64,000 bases of DNA from NCBI RefSeq assembly GCF_024623725.1, contig NZ_JANKHG010000014.1, positions 1 through 64,000 of the forward strand, written 5' to 3'. The position numbers and the translations under genes were made by a program. A model generated the notes under the pieces. The model ran no database searches. It had not been told where the DNA came from and was given only the letters and a program-made list of their open reading frames with translations. Positions 8,049 to 18,199 of the stretch are shown here, one piece after another. Within the stretch, counting starts at the first letter, position 1. Each line of letters begins with the position of its first letter. The stretch is from Limnobacter parvus. GTDB taxonomy: Bacteria > Pseudomonadota > Gammaproteobacteria > Burkholderiales > Burkholderiaceae_B.

Positions 8049-11000
8049 ATGCAACAACGGTTAAATTTTCAGATGAACCAATCGTTCCGGCTGTTTGTTG
8101 TTGATGATGAACACGCTCAGCTAGAAGCACTGTGTGCCTTGCTAGAACAAGAAGGATTTAGCGTCACAGGATTTGCCAACCCACAAGATGCCCTCTTAGC
8201 GATTCAATCTACTGGCTGCGACCTGCTTCTCACCGACCTGCGGCTACCGGGCATGAACGGCACGGCATTAATCCAGCAAGCAAAAAAATCGGACCCCGAC
8301 TTGCCTGCCATCCTCATGACTGGTCACGGAAGCGTAAACACAGCAATTGAAGCACTCCATCTGGGTGCAATTGATTACGTGCTCAAGCCATTCAAACTTT
8401 CTGTTATGTTGCCAGTCATTCGACGCGCACTTGAAAACAAGGTTTTGAAGAAGCAAAACGCGAACCTTCTGGAATCGGTTACCCGCGCAAATCAGCAGCT
8501 CACCGCACTGAACTCTGACTTGGATACATTTGCCGCCAGGGTTGCCCATGATCTGAATTCCGTCATGCATTTGATTCAAGGGCATGCAACCAGCCTGACC
8601 AGCCGCTCCAGCAGCAGTCTTGACGAACAGGAAAGGCGGCACATTCAACGCATCAAAGAAACAAGCAGCAGGGGCAGCCAACTGGTGTCCGATCTGCTGG
8701 CCTTTGCGCGACTGGGCAATACGCAAATCAACTTCAAACCGGTTAAATTAAAAGATGTGGTTGGCCGCGCAAAAATATTGACTGAACTCGACAGCGATGG
8801 CCCACTGCCAGACTGGCAAATTGATGCCCTTCCTGAAGTTCAAGGTGACGAATCACTTCTGGAACAAGTGTTTGTAAACCTGTTTTCCAATGCCTTGAAG
8901 TTCAGCTCGAAACGCGAGCACCCAAGTGTGGAGGTCAGGCACTCGGAAACCGAAGACCAGCACTTTGTACTTATTAAAGACAACGGCGTTGGCTTTGATG
9001 CAGAAATGGCTGGAGACCTTTTCAAACCTTTCCATCGATTGCACACAACGCACGACTTTCAAGGACATGGCATGGGCTTGGCCAATGTCAAGAAAATCAT
9101 TGAAAGCCACCACGGAAAGATAGAGGCAAAATCAGTTCCTGGAGAAAGTGCCACATTCATCATTCAACTTCCCAAGCGCCCTCAATCAAGTGTTGAAGGT
9201 CAACCTGCTGAATTGGCCAGACCCACAAAGTTGCAGACCAGTCTGCATACCTTGAACATGAACAGCGACGAACTAAGTGACCATCAGCAGGCATTGCAAG
9301 CTTTGAAATTCAGCCTTGCTTTGCAACGCATGGGCGGACAGCTTGGAAAAATGGGAAGTTGGTGTATCGACCTTCAAGCAAACAACACCGTTTACTGGTC
9401 AGAAGAAACTTTTCGTCTATTGGATGTAGACTCCGGCATCCCCCCGGACCTTGAACGGGGCATGGACCGCTACGTCGGTGAATCACGAACCACACTGGCC
9501 ACAGCCGTTGAAGCGTGCAGCATCCACGGAACACCTTTCGACATCACGGCCGAGGTGCGCACATTCAAAGGCAGACTAATCTGGGCGAGGGTCTTGGGCG
9601 AGGCAATTCGGGATTCTCATGGCAAGCCTGTTCTGATTCATGGTTGCTTTCAGGACGTGACCGAAAAGCAAGAAACTGATTTGATGATGCGCAGAATGAA
9701 CCGTTTGTTGCTGGCGCAAAATCAGGTCACCGTCACGCTCAATCAATTGGACAGCCCGCAGGCTATGTTCGAAGAAATTTGCCGTGTCGCCTCCACAATT
9801 GGTGGTGTTCCCTTGATTTGGATTGTGCAGGTTGATGCACAAAAACAGGCACTTCAGGTTATGGGCAAGGCAGGCGAACACACCGACCTGGTTTCAATTG
9901 TGATGGACAACTTAGCAGTCGACCTCGACGACCACTTGATCACACCGCTTCGAGCTGGTCACCTTTATGTGTGTAACGACGTCAGCCAAGAAGCGCTGGC
10001 CATAAAATGGCACCAGGAAGCAAGCGCTCGCGGACTGGAATCCTTCGCAGTCATTCCGCTTCATGTAAATGGCAAGCTGAATGCGGCGCTGATCAACTTC
10101 GGCCGAGGAAAAAATTATTTCAGCGAAGAAATGGTGGTTTTGATGCAGTCGGTTGCCAAGCACAGGTCATTGGCACTTGAGAGGCTGGTCAACGACATTG
10201 AACGGCACCAAACCATGGAAAGCCTGAAGCTGCTTCAAACCTGTGTGGCCCGACTCAATGACATGGTGATCATCACCGATGCACAAGCGGTGAATGAACA
10301 AGGTCCCAGAATTTTGTATGTGAACGACGCTTTTGTTCACCACACAGGCTATTCGCATGACGAAGTAATTGGTCAATCACCAAGAATACTCAAAGGCCCA
10401 CAAACGCAACAAAACGCACTGGAACGCATTCGGCACGCACTTGACCATTGTGAGCCCGTTCAGGAAGAACTCATCAATTACACGAAACATGGAAAACCAA
10501 TTTGGGTTGAACTTGAGACAGTGCCCATTGTTAACACCGAAGGAAAACACACCCACTGGATTGCGATCCAAAGAAACATTACCGAGAGAAAACGCAATGA
10601 AGCAGCCCTTGAAGAAAGCCTTCAGAAATTTCGTTCACTGACTAAGGTGACCAGCGACTGCATCTGGGACTGGGATTTGAACACCAATTCACTATGGTGG
10701 AGTGACGGGCTGCAATCCATTTTTGGCCATCCACTTCCAACGCGCGAATCCACGATCGTGTCATGGACCACTCGAATTCACCCTCAAGACCTGGATCGAG
10801 TTCAACGCAAAATCAAAGACGCGCTGCAAGACAGCGCTGTCGAGATGTGGCAGGATGAATACCGATTCGCACACATCGATGGGCGATGGCTCGACGTTAT
10901 TGATCGAGGCTGCTTCATGCGAGACAAACACGGCAAGGCCGTTCGCATGGTAGGTGGCATCACCAACATGAGCCACATTGTTCAAGCCAAGCGTCAAAGC

Positions 11001-12701
11001 CAGACGCAACTTGAACAAATGCGTCTGCTACACCAAATTACGCGCGCGATCGGCAAACGACATGACATGGACAGCATCTACCAAGTGGTCACCAACCATG
11101 TCGAAAAACAGTTACCAGCTGACTTTTGTTTGATGGCCTCTTATGACGCCAAGACAAACACCCTGTGTCCGCGTTCTGTCGGAGAAAACTCCAAAGACCT
11201 AGCTAAAAAACTCGGGATAGACGTCGACGCCACCGTGCCGGGCGTGGGTATTCATCTAGAAGATGCATTGAGAGGCAATTCTGTTCACAACGCCAACCTG
11301 GGCATCATGCGGGGTCCAATTGGCGCAGCCATGCATGCAGTCGGTGGGCTTCACAGCTTGGTTATCACCCCGCTGATGAAAGACAACTTGGTGCTTGGCA
11401 TTGCGGTGATTGCACGCAAGGGAATTGATGCGTTTACTGACGACGAAATCACATTCTTAAATCAGCTGGGGGAACACGTTGCGCTGGCCCTGGCGCAAAC
11501 AGAATTGTTAAGTGAACTGCAAAATGCCTATCGGGACTTGAAAAACACCCAGGAGCTTGTGCTTCAGCAAGAACGACTTCAGGCACTGGCAGAAATGGCG
11601 AGCGGGCTTGCACACGACATCAACAATGCCATTTCGCCAGCAGCCCTGTACGCAGAATCACTCATCGCCAATGAACCGACCCTGAGTGAACGGGGCTCGA
11701 AACATCTACAGATCATTCAAACAGCCATCGACGATGTGGCCCACACAGTGGCCAGAATCAGCCGGTTTTCACGCCAGGAAGATGAAGCCGAAATTGTTCA
11801 GTCCGGTGAGGTCAACCGTGCTTGCATGGAATCGATTGAATTAACCAAGGTCAAATGGAATAGCATCGCGCTGAAGAACGGTATCAACATTCAGATGCGT
11901 ACCAGTTTTCAGCCCGACTTGCCAGTTGTTGCAATGTCAGAGTCGGAAATGAGGGAGATTGTTACCAATTTGATACTGAATGCAATTGACGCCATGCCCA
12001 CTGGCGGTGAAATTTCGATCGGAACGTCGTTCTTGAATACCAGCCACAATGCTCAAGTTGTAATTGACGTTAAAGATACGGGAATCGGGATGAACGATGA
12101 GCAGCGTGCCCGCTGCTATGAACCCTTTTTCACCACCAAGGGCGAGCGTGGCACCGGCTTGGGTTTGGCCATGGTGTACGGCATTGTGAAACGCGCAAAT
12201 GGTCAGATGGAAGTTTTTAGCAACCCTGGTGAAGGCACACAAATTCAAATCAAACTACCTGCCAAGAAATTATTGCCTGAAGACAGCAACTTGGATCAAA
12301 AAACACAGGTGACCGGCGTGGCTTCACCGTTGAAGCTGCTTTTGGTGGACGACGATTCAAATGTGCTAAGTGCAATGAATGACATTCTGAGCGCCAATGG
12401 ACACCATGTCGAATTCGCCCGCAATGGAGCCCAGGCAATCGAAATATTTGTAGCAGAGAATCAAAAACAACTTGCATTTGACGCGGTGATTACCGATTTG
12501 GGTATGCCCGGTATTGATGGTCGCGAACTGTCTACCTTGATTAAAACCATGCGGCCAGGAACACCAGTGATCATGCTGACGGGTTGGGGAAAACAAATGT
12601 CCTTTACGAAGGAAGAATTGCCGAATGTCGACATCCTGCTAAGCAAACCTCCCAAAACCGACGAACTTGAACACGCATTGAACGTACTTTGCAAGAAGTA
12701 A
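8049..12701 (+). CDS. Giant hybrid sensor kinase with two kinase cores
   Basis: A 1550-residue cytoplasmic multidomain signalling protein without membrane segments. Order read from motifs: receiver domain (D63 in TDLRLPGMNG, K113); first HisKA with H167 in RVAHDLNSV and HATPase (DNGVGF 311-316, GHGMGL 339-344); PAS near 430-545; GAF near 555-715; PAS near 730-850 (NDAFVHHTGYSHDEVIGQ); PAS near 860-980; GAF near 995-1150; second HisKA with H1189 in GLAHDINNAISP and HATPase (DTGIGM, GTGLGL); C-terminal receiver with D1483 in TDLGMPGIDG. Both kinase cores and both receivers keep their phosphorylation residues. No separate response regulator with a DNA-binding output is adjacent. It may feed a remote phosphorelay. 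Confidence 0.9.
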   Translation: MQQRLNFQMNQSFRLFVVDDEHAQLEALCALLEQEGFSVTGFANPQDALLAIQSTGCDLLLTDLRLPGMNGTALIQQAKKSDPDLPAILMTGHGSVNTAIEALHLGAIDYVLKPFKLSVMLPVIRRALENKVLKKQNANLLESVTRANQQLTALNSDLDTFAARVAHDLNSVMHLIQGHATSLTSRSSSSLDEQERRHIQRIKETSSRGSQLVSDLLAFARLGNTQINFKPVKLKDVVGRAKILTELDSDGPLPDWQIDALPEVQGDESLLEQVFVNLFSNALKFSSKREHPSVEVRHSETEDQHFVLIKDNGVGFDAEMAGDLFKPFHRLHTTHDFQGHGMGLANVKKIIESHHGKIEAKSVPGESATFIIQLPKRPQSSVEGQPAELARPTKLQTSLHTLNMNSDELSDHQQALQALKFSLALQRMGGQLGKMGSWCIDLQANNTVYWSEETFRLLDVDSGIPPDLERGMDRYVGESRTTLATAVEACSIHGTPFDITAEVRTFKGRLIWARVLGEAIRDSHGKPVLIHGCFQDVTEKQETDLMMRRMNRLLLAQNQVTVTLNQLDSPQAMFEEICRVASTIGGVPLIWIVQVDAQKQALQVMGKAGEHTDLVSIVMDNLAVDLDDHLITPLRAGHLYVCNDVSQEALAIKWHQEASARGLESFAVIPLHVNGKLNAALINFGRGKNYFSEEMVVLMQSVAKHRSLALERLVNDIERHQTMESLKLLQTCVARLNDMVIITDAQAVNEQGPRILYVNDAFVHHTGYSHDEVIGQSPRILKGPQTQQNALERIRHALDHCEPVQEELINYTKHGKPIWVELETVPIVNTEGKHTHWIAIQRNITERKRNEAALEESLQKFRSLTKVTSDCIWDWDLNTNSLWWSDGLQSIFGHPLPTRESTIVSWTTRIHPQDLDRVQRKIKDALQDSAVEMWQDEYRFAHIDGRWLDVIDRGCFMRDKHGKAVRMVGGITNMSHIVQAKRQSQTQLEQMRLLHQITRAIGKRHDMDSIYQVVTNHVEKQLPADFCLMASYDAKTNTLCPRSVGENSKDLAKKLGIDVDATVPGVGIHLEDALRGNSVHNANLGIMRGPIGAAMHAVGGLHSLVITPLMKDNLVLGIAVIARKGIDAFTDDEITFLNQLGEHVALALAQTELLSELQNAYRDLKNTQELVLQQERLQALAEMASGLAHDINNAISPAALYAESLIANEPTLSERGSKHLQIIQTAIDDVAHTVARISRFSRQEDEAEIVQSGEVNRACMESIELTKVKWNSIALKNGINIQMRTSFQPDLPVVAMSESEMREIVTNLILNAIDAMPTGGEISIGTSFLNTSHNAQVVIDVKDTGIGMNDEQRARCYEPFFTTKGERGTGLGLAMVYGIVKRANGQMEVFSNPGEGTQIQIKLPAKKLLPEDSNLDQKTQVTGVASPLKLLLVDDDSNVLSAMNDILSANGHHVEFARNGAQAIEIFVAENQKQLAFDAVITDLGMPGIDGRELSTLIKTMRPGTPVIMLTGWGKQMSFTKEELPNVDILLSKPPKTDELEHALNVLCKK

Positions 12702-12746
12702 CCTATACTTCAAACACTATAAAAAAACGTCGTACGGAGACTTTCA

Positions 12747-13286
12747 ATGCGCCTAATTCTGCGCCCAATTCAACAAATTTCCCTGGCGGCTTGCACAGCC
12801 CTTTTGGTAGCTTGTAGTCCACCTGCCCCAGATTCACTTGAGAAAATGGCAAACGGCAATATTGTTGAAGTGCAAGGATTAAACAGCGACACGATTACCT
12901 TTGTTACTCGCAACCGCATGGTTTCTTTGTTCGCCACAGATGCCTACAACATCATGCGAGAAATGAAGCGATACTATCCGCAGGAATTCAACAGCCACCC
13001 CACATTGTCTGTGCAGGCGGTCACGGAGCTGCAAAATCAGCAAGGTGAAGTATTCAACAACCAACCATTGTTCACTGTTCACTGGCGGCGCCCAGATTTG
13101 AATCAGATGGATCTGGATTCAAAATTCAGCTTGAACACCGAAGAAATCCTGTTGTATGCAGACCGTGTTGAATCCCACAGCTTGATTGGCGACCAGATTC
13201 TGATCGAGCACTGCACGGTGACGGGCGATGGTGAAAAACGCATCCGTTTTTGCGACCAGGTTATTGACGGATTATTCAACAAATAG
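12747..13286 (+). CDS. Putative lipoprotein of unknown function
   Basis: A 179-residue protein with a lipoprotein signal: hydrophobic stretch ISLAACTALL followed by the lipobox LVAC at about residue 23. The mature part is polar and has no motif I recognise. A GGAGA site lies 7 bases before the ATG. It starts 45 bases after the large sensor kinase and in the same direction, so it may be co-transcribed and could be an envelope partner of the signalling system, but this is only inferred. Convergent with the beta-lactamase-fold protein downstream. Confidence 0.65.
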   Translation: MRLILRPIQQISLAACTALLVACSPPAPDSLEKMANGNIVEVQGLNSDTITFVTRNRMVSLFATDAYNIMREMKRYYPQEFNSHPTLSVQAVTELQNQQGEVFNNQPLFTVHWRRPDLNQMDLDSKFSLNTEEILLYADRVESHSLIGDQILIEHCTVTGDGEKRIRFCDQVIDGLFNK

Positions 13287-13313
13287 AAAACGCGCCCTGA
13301 TCATTTCAGTGAT

Positions 13314-14333
13314 CTAGAAGACGAATGGTTGGGTTTGACGGTAAATGCGCTGTACATTCAGTTGATGCCGCTCAAGGGATTTGGCGCTGGCTTCAGGATC
13401 AGTTTGAACATATACAGGGTTCATGAAGAGGTCTGTCTGAGCGCTTAACTGCTCAATCATTTCTACCTCTCCAATGCTAGCTTCCAAACCATACAAAACC
13501 GCTTGATGAACCCGCACGAAATAAGCCAGATTCCGTTCAATCCAGTCTGGTCCTAAGGCCCCGAACGAAGTCAACACTGTGTCATCGCTTGTCATTTGAG
13601 TCTTCAAACGTGCCAGAAAATCGATACGCTCAGTGATGTCCCCATCATACAAATCAGGTACCTCCCGATTTTGAACAGCGCTAGCGACCCACCACAGCTT
13701 CAATTCCTGATTGCGCAAAACAAGAGTTTCATCCGCTTCAAGATTTTGGTAGAGCCTGTATTTCCAAGGCACCCAGTCACTCTGCAAGATCCCGAGATGC
13801 CCTGAAAGTCTCTTTAAAATGCGGTCGGGTACTAGAAACTGTGTACCCGACACCGTTGGGCTACCGGTGATTTGCGAAAGTCGCTCGATGCAGCTTGTAC
13901 AGTGCAGGCGCATTTGATCTGCGGTGCGCTGACCTGCCACCAAGCGATCGCTGAAGCTTTCATCGCCCCGCAACGTGCCTGCAAAGGCGTCCTTGAAAGC
14001 GGTGTTGCCCAACACGTGTTCAGCTTTGGCCTGAGAATTCAAAATCCAAACTGGCTTGGTACCAAATTTCGAACGAATGGCAGCCGCAGCACTTTCTCCC
14101 ACTGCAGCCGTAGCGCCTGAATCAATGACCATCAGCGCCTTGGGTGACTCCACCACCACAATGGAAAACGCATAAGGCTGGGCCCTTGCAGAAAGGCTTT
14201 GACCTGCGCAAGTCCACTCATGAACGGTCGCCCGGTGCTGTTGCCAGCATGTATCGAGCTGCGCCAAGGCGTGAAATGGCAAAAGTGCAGCGAGAACAAA
14301 GGCATGCCGGAGGATTCTTATTTTGACAAACAT
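13314..14333 (-). CDS. Exported metallo-beta-lactamase-fold protein, zinc site lost
   Basis: A 339-residue protein with a signal peptide (about residues 1-24, ending HALA). The layout follows the metallo-beta-lactamase fold of exported quinoprotein-associated hydrolases: VIDSGATAAVGE around 70-80 matches the first Asp strand, and NSQAKAEHVLGN at 99-110 occupies the place of the canonical NTHxHxDHxxGN. Of the metal ligands only H106 remains; the two His and the Asp are Gln, Lys and Glu. It is therefore unlikely to bind two zinc ions. A CTSC pair near residue 165 could form a disulfide. Its function is unknown; convergent with the lipoprotein gene. Confidence 0.6.
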   Translation of the reverse strand: MFVKIRILRHAFVLAALLPFHALAQLDTCWQQHRATVHEWTCAGQSLSARAQPYAFSIVVVESPKALMVIDSGATAAVGESAAAAIRSKFGTKPVWILNSQAKAEHVLGNTAFKDAFAGTLRGDESFSDRLVAGQRTADQMRLHCTSCIERLSQITGSPTVSGTQFLVPDRILKRLSGHLGILQSDWVPWKYRLYQNLEADETLVLRNQELKLWWVASAVQNREVPDLYDGDITERIDFLARLKTQMTSDDTVLTSFGALGPDWIERNLAYFVRVHQAVLYGLEASIGEVEMIEQLSAQTDLFMNPVYVQTDPEASAKSLERHQLNVQRIYRQTQPFVF

Positions 14334-14588
14334 GTAAGTTGTGTAGCCTGAATTTGAACGGACCGAAAAAGGATAGCCGATTCAAGCGAGGGGTCGAACC
14401 ACCTTGGACAGAACCGATGAAAATGCCGCAAGGTACCCGAACAAGTAACTGCGATCACCTTTTATGTCATTCGTATTTTCCCGTAATTTGACCAAAAATG
14501 CCTTGTTTTGCCTTGCAACCTTTCGCGTTCTCGGGGATATTCAATTCACAAACAAAAACACGACAACACTTCTCAGGAGGAATACCGC

Positions 14589-15545
14589 ATGGTGCTTCGC
14601 AAAGTAAAAACTGCAATTCTGGCCGCTGCCATCACTGGCTTGGCATTCGCCGCAACCCCCGCAAAAGCAGAATTCATTAACATTCTGACTGGCGGTACAT
14701 CCGGCGTTTATTACCCAATCGGCGTTGCACTGTCCAAGGTATATGGCGACAACATCAAGGGTGCACGCACTCAAGTTCAAGCCACCAAAGCGTCCGTTGA
14801 AAACCTGAACCTGCTGCAACAAGGTCGCGGTGAACTGGGTATTTCTTTGGGTGACTCTGTGAAGTTGGCCTGGGAAGGTGATGCAGACGCTGGCTTCAAA
14901 ACACCCTTGAACAAATTGCGCGGCATTGCTGCGATTTATCCCAACTATGTTCAAATCGTGTCATCCAAAGCATCTGGAATCACAACGCTTGAACAGTTGA
15001 AAGGCAAGGGGCTTTCTGTGGGTGCTGCGAAATCAGGCACCGAACTGAACGCACGCGCAATTCTTGGTGCAGCAGGCATGGGTTACAAGGATTTGGGTAA
15101 AACCGAATATCTGCCCTACGCCGAATCTGTTGAATTGATGAAAAACCGTCAACTCGATGCGACGCTTCAGTCTGCCGGTTTGGGTGTTGCTTCATTGAAA
15201 GACTTGTCTTCCACCATGGACATTAACGTGGTTGCCGTACCCGGCAGCGTGGTCAAGAAACTGGGCCCTCCCTACATTGAGGGTGTCATTCCTGCGAATA
15301 CCTACCAAGGTCAAACCAAGGATGTACCCACTGCAGCAATCGTAAACTTCCTGATTACTCATTCAGAAGTTTCAGACGAAACGGCTTATCAAATGACCAA
15401 ACTGCTCTGGGAAAACTTGGCTGCACTGCGCTCTGCACACAAAGCGGCTGAGGCCATCAAGTTTGAAAACGCATTGCAAGGCATGCCAGTGCCATTGCAC
15501 CCAGGTGCGGAAAAGTTTTACAAAGAGAAAGGCCTGATCAAGTAA
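14589..15545 (+). CDS. TAXI-family TRAP transporter solute-binding protein
   Basis: A 318-residue periplasmic binding protein. The signal peptide ends at AKA (about residue 27) and the mature protein opens FINILTGGTSGVYYPIGVAL, the signature of the TAXI subfamily of TRAP transporters. These receptors bind organic acids and hand them to the membrane unit. The ATG at 14589 has a perfect AGGAGG 8 bases upstream; the frame extends further upstream without a ribosome site. Followed by the fused membrane subunit and a DUF1850 protein, the standard gene order for this transporter type. Ligand not predictable from sequence. Confidence 0.92.
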   Translation: MVLRKVKTAILAAAITGLAFAATPAKAEFINILTGGTSGVYYPIGVALSKVYGDNIKGARTQVQATKASVENLNLLQQGRGELGISLGDSVKLAWEGDADAGFKTPLNKLRGIAAIYPNYVQIVSSKASGITTLEQLKGKGLSVGAAKSGTELNARAILGAAGMGYKDLGKTEYLPYAESVELMKNRQLDATLQSAGLGVASLKDLSSTMDINVVAVPGSVVKKLGPPYIEGVIPANTYQGQTKDVPTAAIVNFLITHSEVSDETAYQMTKLLWENLAALRSAHKAAEAIKFENALQGMPVPLHPGAEKFYKEKGLIK

Positions 15546-15568
15546 TCAAGCCCAAGCCATTGCAGTGT

Positions 15569-15591
15569 GCCGCACCCCGCCGGGGTGTGGC
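15569..15591 (+). promoter_or_regulatory. Intercistronic stem-loop in TRAP operon
   Basis: A 10-base-pair stem (GCCGCACCCC paired with GGGGTGTGGC) closes a three-base loop between the binding-protein gene and the permease gene. No T run follows. Such hairpins commonly protect the upstream message and reduce downstream expression so that the binding protein is made in excess. Confidence 0.55.
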
Positions 15592-15634
15592 TTAAAACCT
15601 CAGTAACCTGTGGCCCGATCCGGGCCTTTCGTCT

Positions 15635-17728
15635 ATGTCAAACACTCTATCTAATCCTCCAGATCCCGCAACATTCCATGACCCAACCTCCGAGGGCTTT
15701 ACCCGCTCGTTCGAAGGTCGGCTTTTGTTCTGGATAGCAGTGGCGTTTTCCACCTTCCAGATTGCGACTGCTGCGCACCTTTTTGATTTGCCAAGCCAAG
15801 TGCAGCGTGCCTGCCACGTCGGTTTCCTGTTGCTGCTGACATTCCCGCTTATCGCGATGCAAAAGAATGCGGCATTTAAAATCATTGCATGGATTCTCGC
15901 TCTGTCGGCCGTTGGTGTCGCAGGGTATCAGTGGGTTGAATACGAGCCCTTGCTGCTTCGCGCAGGCGACCCCACTGAGCTGGACATATACCTTGGCATT
16001 GTTGCAATCTCAACCGTGTTTGTTGCAACCTGGATGTTGATGGGACCGGCCTTGCCGATCATCTGCGGCACGTTCTTTGCCTACTGCCTTTTCGGGCAGT
16101 ATTTACCCGCGCCATTTGACCACCGAGGATACGACGTCCATCAAGTCATCGAGCACATGGCCTACGGTACCGAGGGCATTTACGGCATTCCGACTTATGT
16201 GTCAGCGTCCTTTATTTTTCTGTTCATCCTGTTCGGCTCTTTCCTCGAAAAGGCTGGCATGATCAAACTGTTCACCGACTTTGCGCTGGGCCTGGTTGGT
16301 CATGCGCAAGGTGGCGCAGCCAAGGTGTCCGTGGTGTCATCGGCTCTGATGGGGACCATCTCTGGTTCCGGCGTGGCCAATGTGGTGACGACGGGTCAGT
16401 TCACCATTCCGCTCATGAAGCGGTTCGGCTATCGCGCAGCCTTTGCAGGTGGTGTTGAGTCAACGGCATCCATGGGTGGGCAGTTGATGCCACCAGTGAT
16501 GGGGGCAGTGGCTTTCATCATGGCCGAAACCCTGGGTGTTCAGTATTCGGAAATTGTGAAAGCAGCCATCATTCCGGCGATTCTGTACTTTTTTGGTGCG
16601 TTCTGGATGGTTCACCTGGAAGCCGGCAAGCACAATTTGAAAGGCATGGAAAAGAAAGACCTGCCCAACCCTTGGAAAGCAGTTAAAGATCAGTGGTATC
16701 TGGTGATTCCATTGATTGCTTTGGTGTGGCTGCTCGTGGGTGGTTACACGCCATTGTTCGCTGGTACCGTTGGCCTGGCTTTCACCGTGGTACTGATTCT
16801 GGGTGCATCCATCGCAATCGGCTTGCCCAACAAGGTTATTCGCATTCTGTTCTGGATTGGCTTGGGTCTTATCTGTGCTGCCTTTTTGCAATTTGGTATC
16901 TGGGTGATCGCAAGCGCGATTCTTGTGTTGATCGCCATAAACGCCATGAAAAAAGGTGGACGTCAAACTTTGGCAGCTTGCCGTGATTCACTCGCCGACG
17001 GTGCCAAATCCGCCTTGCCTGTGGGTGTGGCCTGTGCAATGGTAGGTATTATTATCGGCACCATGACGCTGACTGGCGCAGCAAACACCTTCGGCCAGTT
17101 TGTAGTTAGCGTCGGACAAGACAGCTTGTTCCTGTCGCTGGTGCTGACCATGATCACCTGTATCGTGCTGGGCATGGGTATACCCACGATTCCCAACTAC
17201 ATCATTACGTCCAGCATCGCAGGGCCTGCCCTGGAACAACTCGGTGTACCACTGATTGTCAGCCACATGTTTGTGTTCTACTTCGGCATTCTGGCCGACC
17301 TGACCCCACCTGTGGCACTGGCCTGTTTTGCAGCGGCGCCCATCGCCAAAGAACGCGGTCTGACTATTTCAATGGAAGCGGTCAAAATTGCAGCGGCGGG
17401 TTTTGTGATTCCCTTTATGGCGGTGTACACCCCCGCATTGATGCTTCAAGACGGCGGGCCACTGGCCACTGAAATAGGTTACATTCCAGCGGTAATTTAC
17501 ATTGTGGTTAAAACCTTGCTGGCCATCAGTTTGTGGGGGGCAGCAGTAATCGGTTATTTAGGCACCAAGTTGCCCATCTGGCTGCGCGTATTGGCCATGG
17601 CGTCATCATTTACCCTGATTGCTGCTTTGCCTGTTACCGACGAAATCGGATTTGCATTGGCTGTGGTGTTTGGCTTTTTCGCATGGCGCAATATGCGCGC
17701 AGTTAAAGGCAAGCTTCAAACTGCATGA
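15635..17728 (+). CDS. Fused TRAP transporter membrane subunit (4TM + 12TM)
   Basis: A 697-residue polytopic inner-membrane protein in which the small DctQ-like and large DctM-like subunits are fused, as is usual for TAXI systems. Many hydrophobic segments are visible; typical DctM motifs include GSGVANVVTTGQFTIPLMKR, GGVESTASMGGQLMPPVMGA and LGMGIPTIPNYIITSSIAGPAL. It uses an ion gradient to import the ligand delivered by the binding protein. Its last codons overlap the next gene by four bases (ATGA), indicating coupled translation. Confidence 0.93.
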   Translation: MSNTLSNPPDPATFHDPTSEGFTRSFEGRLLFWIAVAFSTFQIATAAHLFDLPSQVQRACHVGFLLLLTFPLIAMQKNAAFKIIAWILALSAVGVAGYQWVEYEPLLLRAGDPTELDIYLGIVAISTVFVATWMLMGPALPIICGTFFAYCLFGQYLPAPFDHRGYDVHQVIEHMAYGTEGIYGIPTYVSASFIFLFILFGSFLEKAGMIKLFTDFALGLVGHAQGGAAKVSVVSSALMGTISGSGVANVVTTGQFTIPLMKRFGYRAAFAGGVESTASMGGQLMPPVMGAVAFIMAETLGVQYSEIVKAAIIPAILYFFGAFWMVHLEAGKHNLKGMEKKDLPNPWKAVKDQWYLVIPLIALVWLLVGGYTPLFAGTVGLAFTVVLILGASIAIGLPNKVIRILFWIGLGLICAAFLQFGIWVIASAILVLIAINAMKKGGRQTLAACRDSLADGAKSALPVGVACAMVGIIIGTMTLTGAANTFGQFVVSVGQDSLFLSLVLTMITCIVLGMGIPTIPNYIITSSIAGPALEQLGVPLIVSHMFVFYFGILADLTPPVALACFAAAPIAKERGLTISMEAVKIAAAGFVIPFMAVYTPALMLQDGGPLATEIGYIPAVIYIVVKTLLAISLWGAAVIGYLGTKLPIWLRVLAMASSFTLIAALPVTDEIGFALAVVFGFFAWRNMRAVKGKLQTA

Positions 17729-18120
17729 GTTTGTGCGTGTTCATAGCAGGGAAATCAGCGGCTTGCCTAATGGGCATGCTGTTTTCCCTGAGTTGGACCC
17801 ACTCCATTGAAAAAACCAAGTGGGTTGAACACTGGCAAGTTCAAAAGCAACAGTTGGTATTGCAAGAAACATTCGTGAAAGGCAGTGGTGCTGGAGTCGA
17901 TCCGGCACCTCATGCTGTTCTCCAGAATGGCTGGTATCGCTGGAAACCGGAACAGGCGGTTGTGTTACCGTCCATTTCCCTGGCCAATTCTGAATTAACT
18001 CCCGACAACTGGACACTTTGTGCGCTAGATTCAACGACACTTGAATCAGGCGAATGCATTGACTTTGCTCAGTTCGAAAATCGAGACGTTGATTCATTCA
18101 CGATCAAATCTTGCCAGTGA
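17725..18120 (+). CDS. DUF1850 protein, TAXI-TRAP partner
   Basis: A 131-residue protein with an N-terminal hydrophobic segment followed by the DUF1850 signature: FSLSWTHSIEKTKWVEHW and the GSGAGVDP motif. DUF1850 proteins are almost always encoded beside TAXI-type TRAP permeases, but their biochemical role is not established. The start overlaps the permease stop by four bases. The C-terminal half (about residues 80-131) is polar and cysteine-containing (CALD, GECID, KSCQ). Followed by a repeat-rich stretch without genes. Confidence 0.82.
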   Translation: MSLCVFIAGKSAACLMGMLFSLSWTHSIEKTKWVEHWQVQKQQLVLQETFVKGSGAGVDPAPHAVLQNGWYRWKPEQAVVLPSISLANSELTPDNWTLCALDSTTLESGECIDFAQFENRDVDSFTIKSCQ

Positions 18121-18145
18121 TCTAGGAATATTCGTTCTGCTCAAG

Positions 18146-18199
18146 GCATCTGCAAAGTCGCATGCCCTCTGATTAGCACCTGCAAAGTCGCATGCCCTC
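18146..18199. repeat. 24-bp direct repeat, two copies
   Basis: Two copies of a 24-base unit, 18146-18169 and 18176-18199, share the core TGCAAAGTCGCATGCCCTC and differ at one position. They lie just after the TRAP operon and mark the left edge of a repeat-rich non-coding block. Confidence 0.8.
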
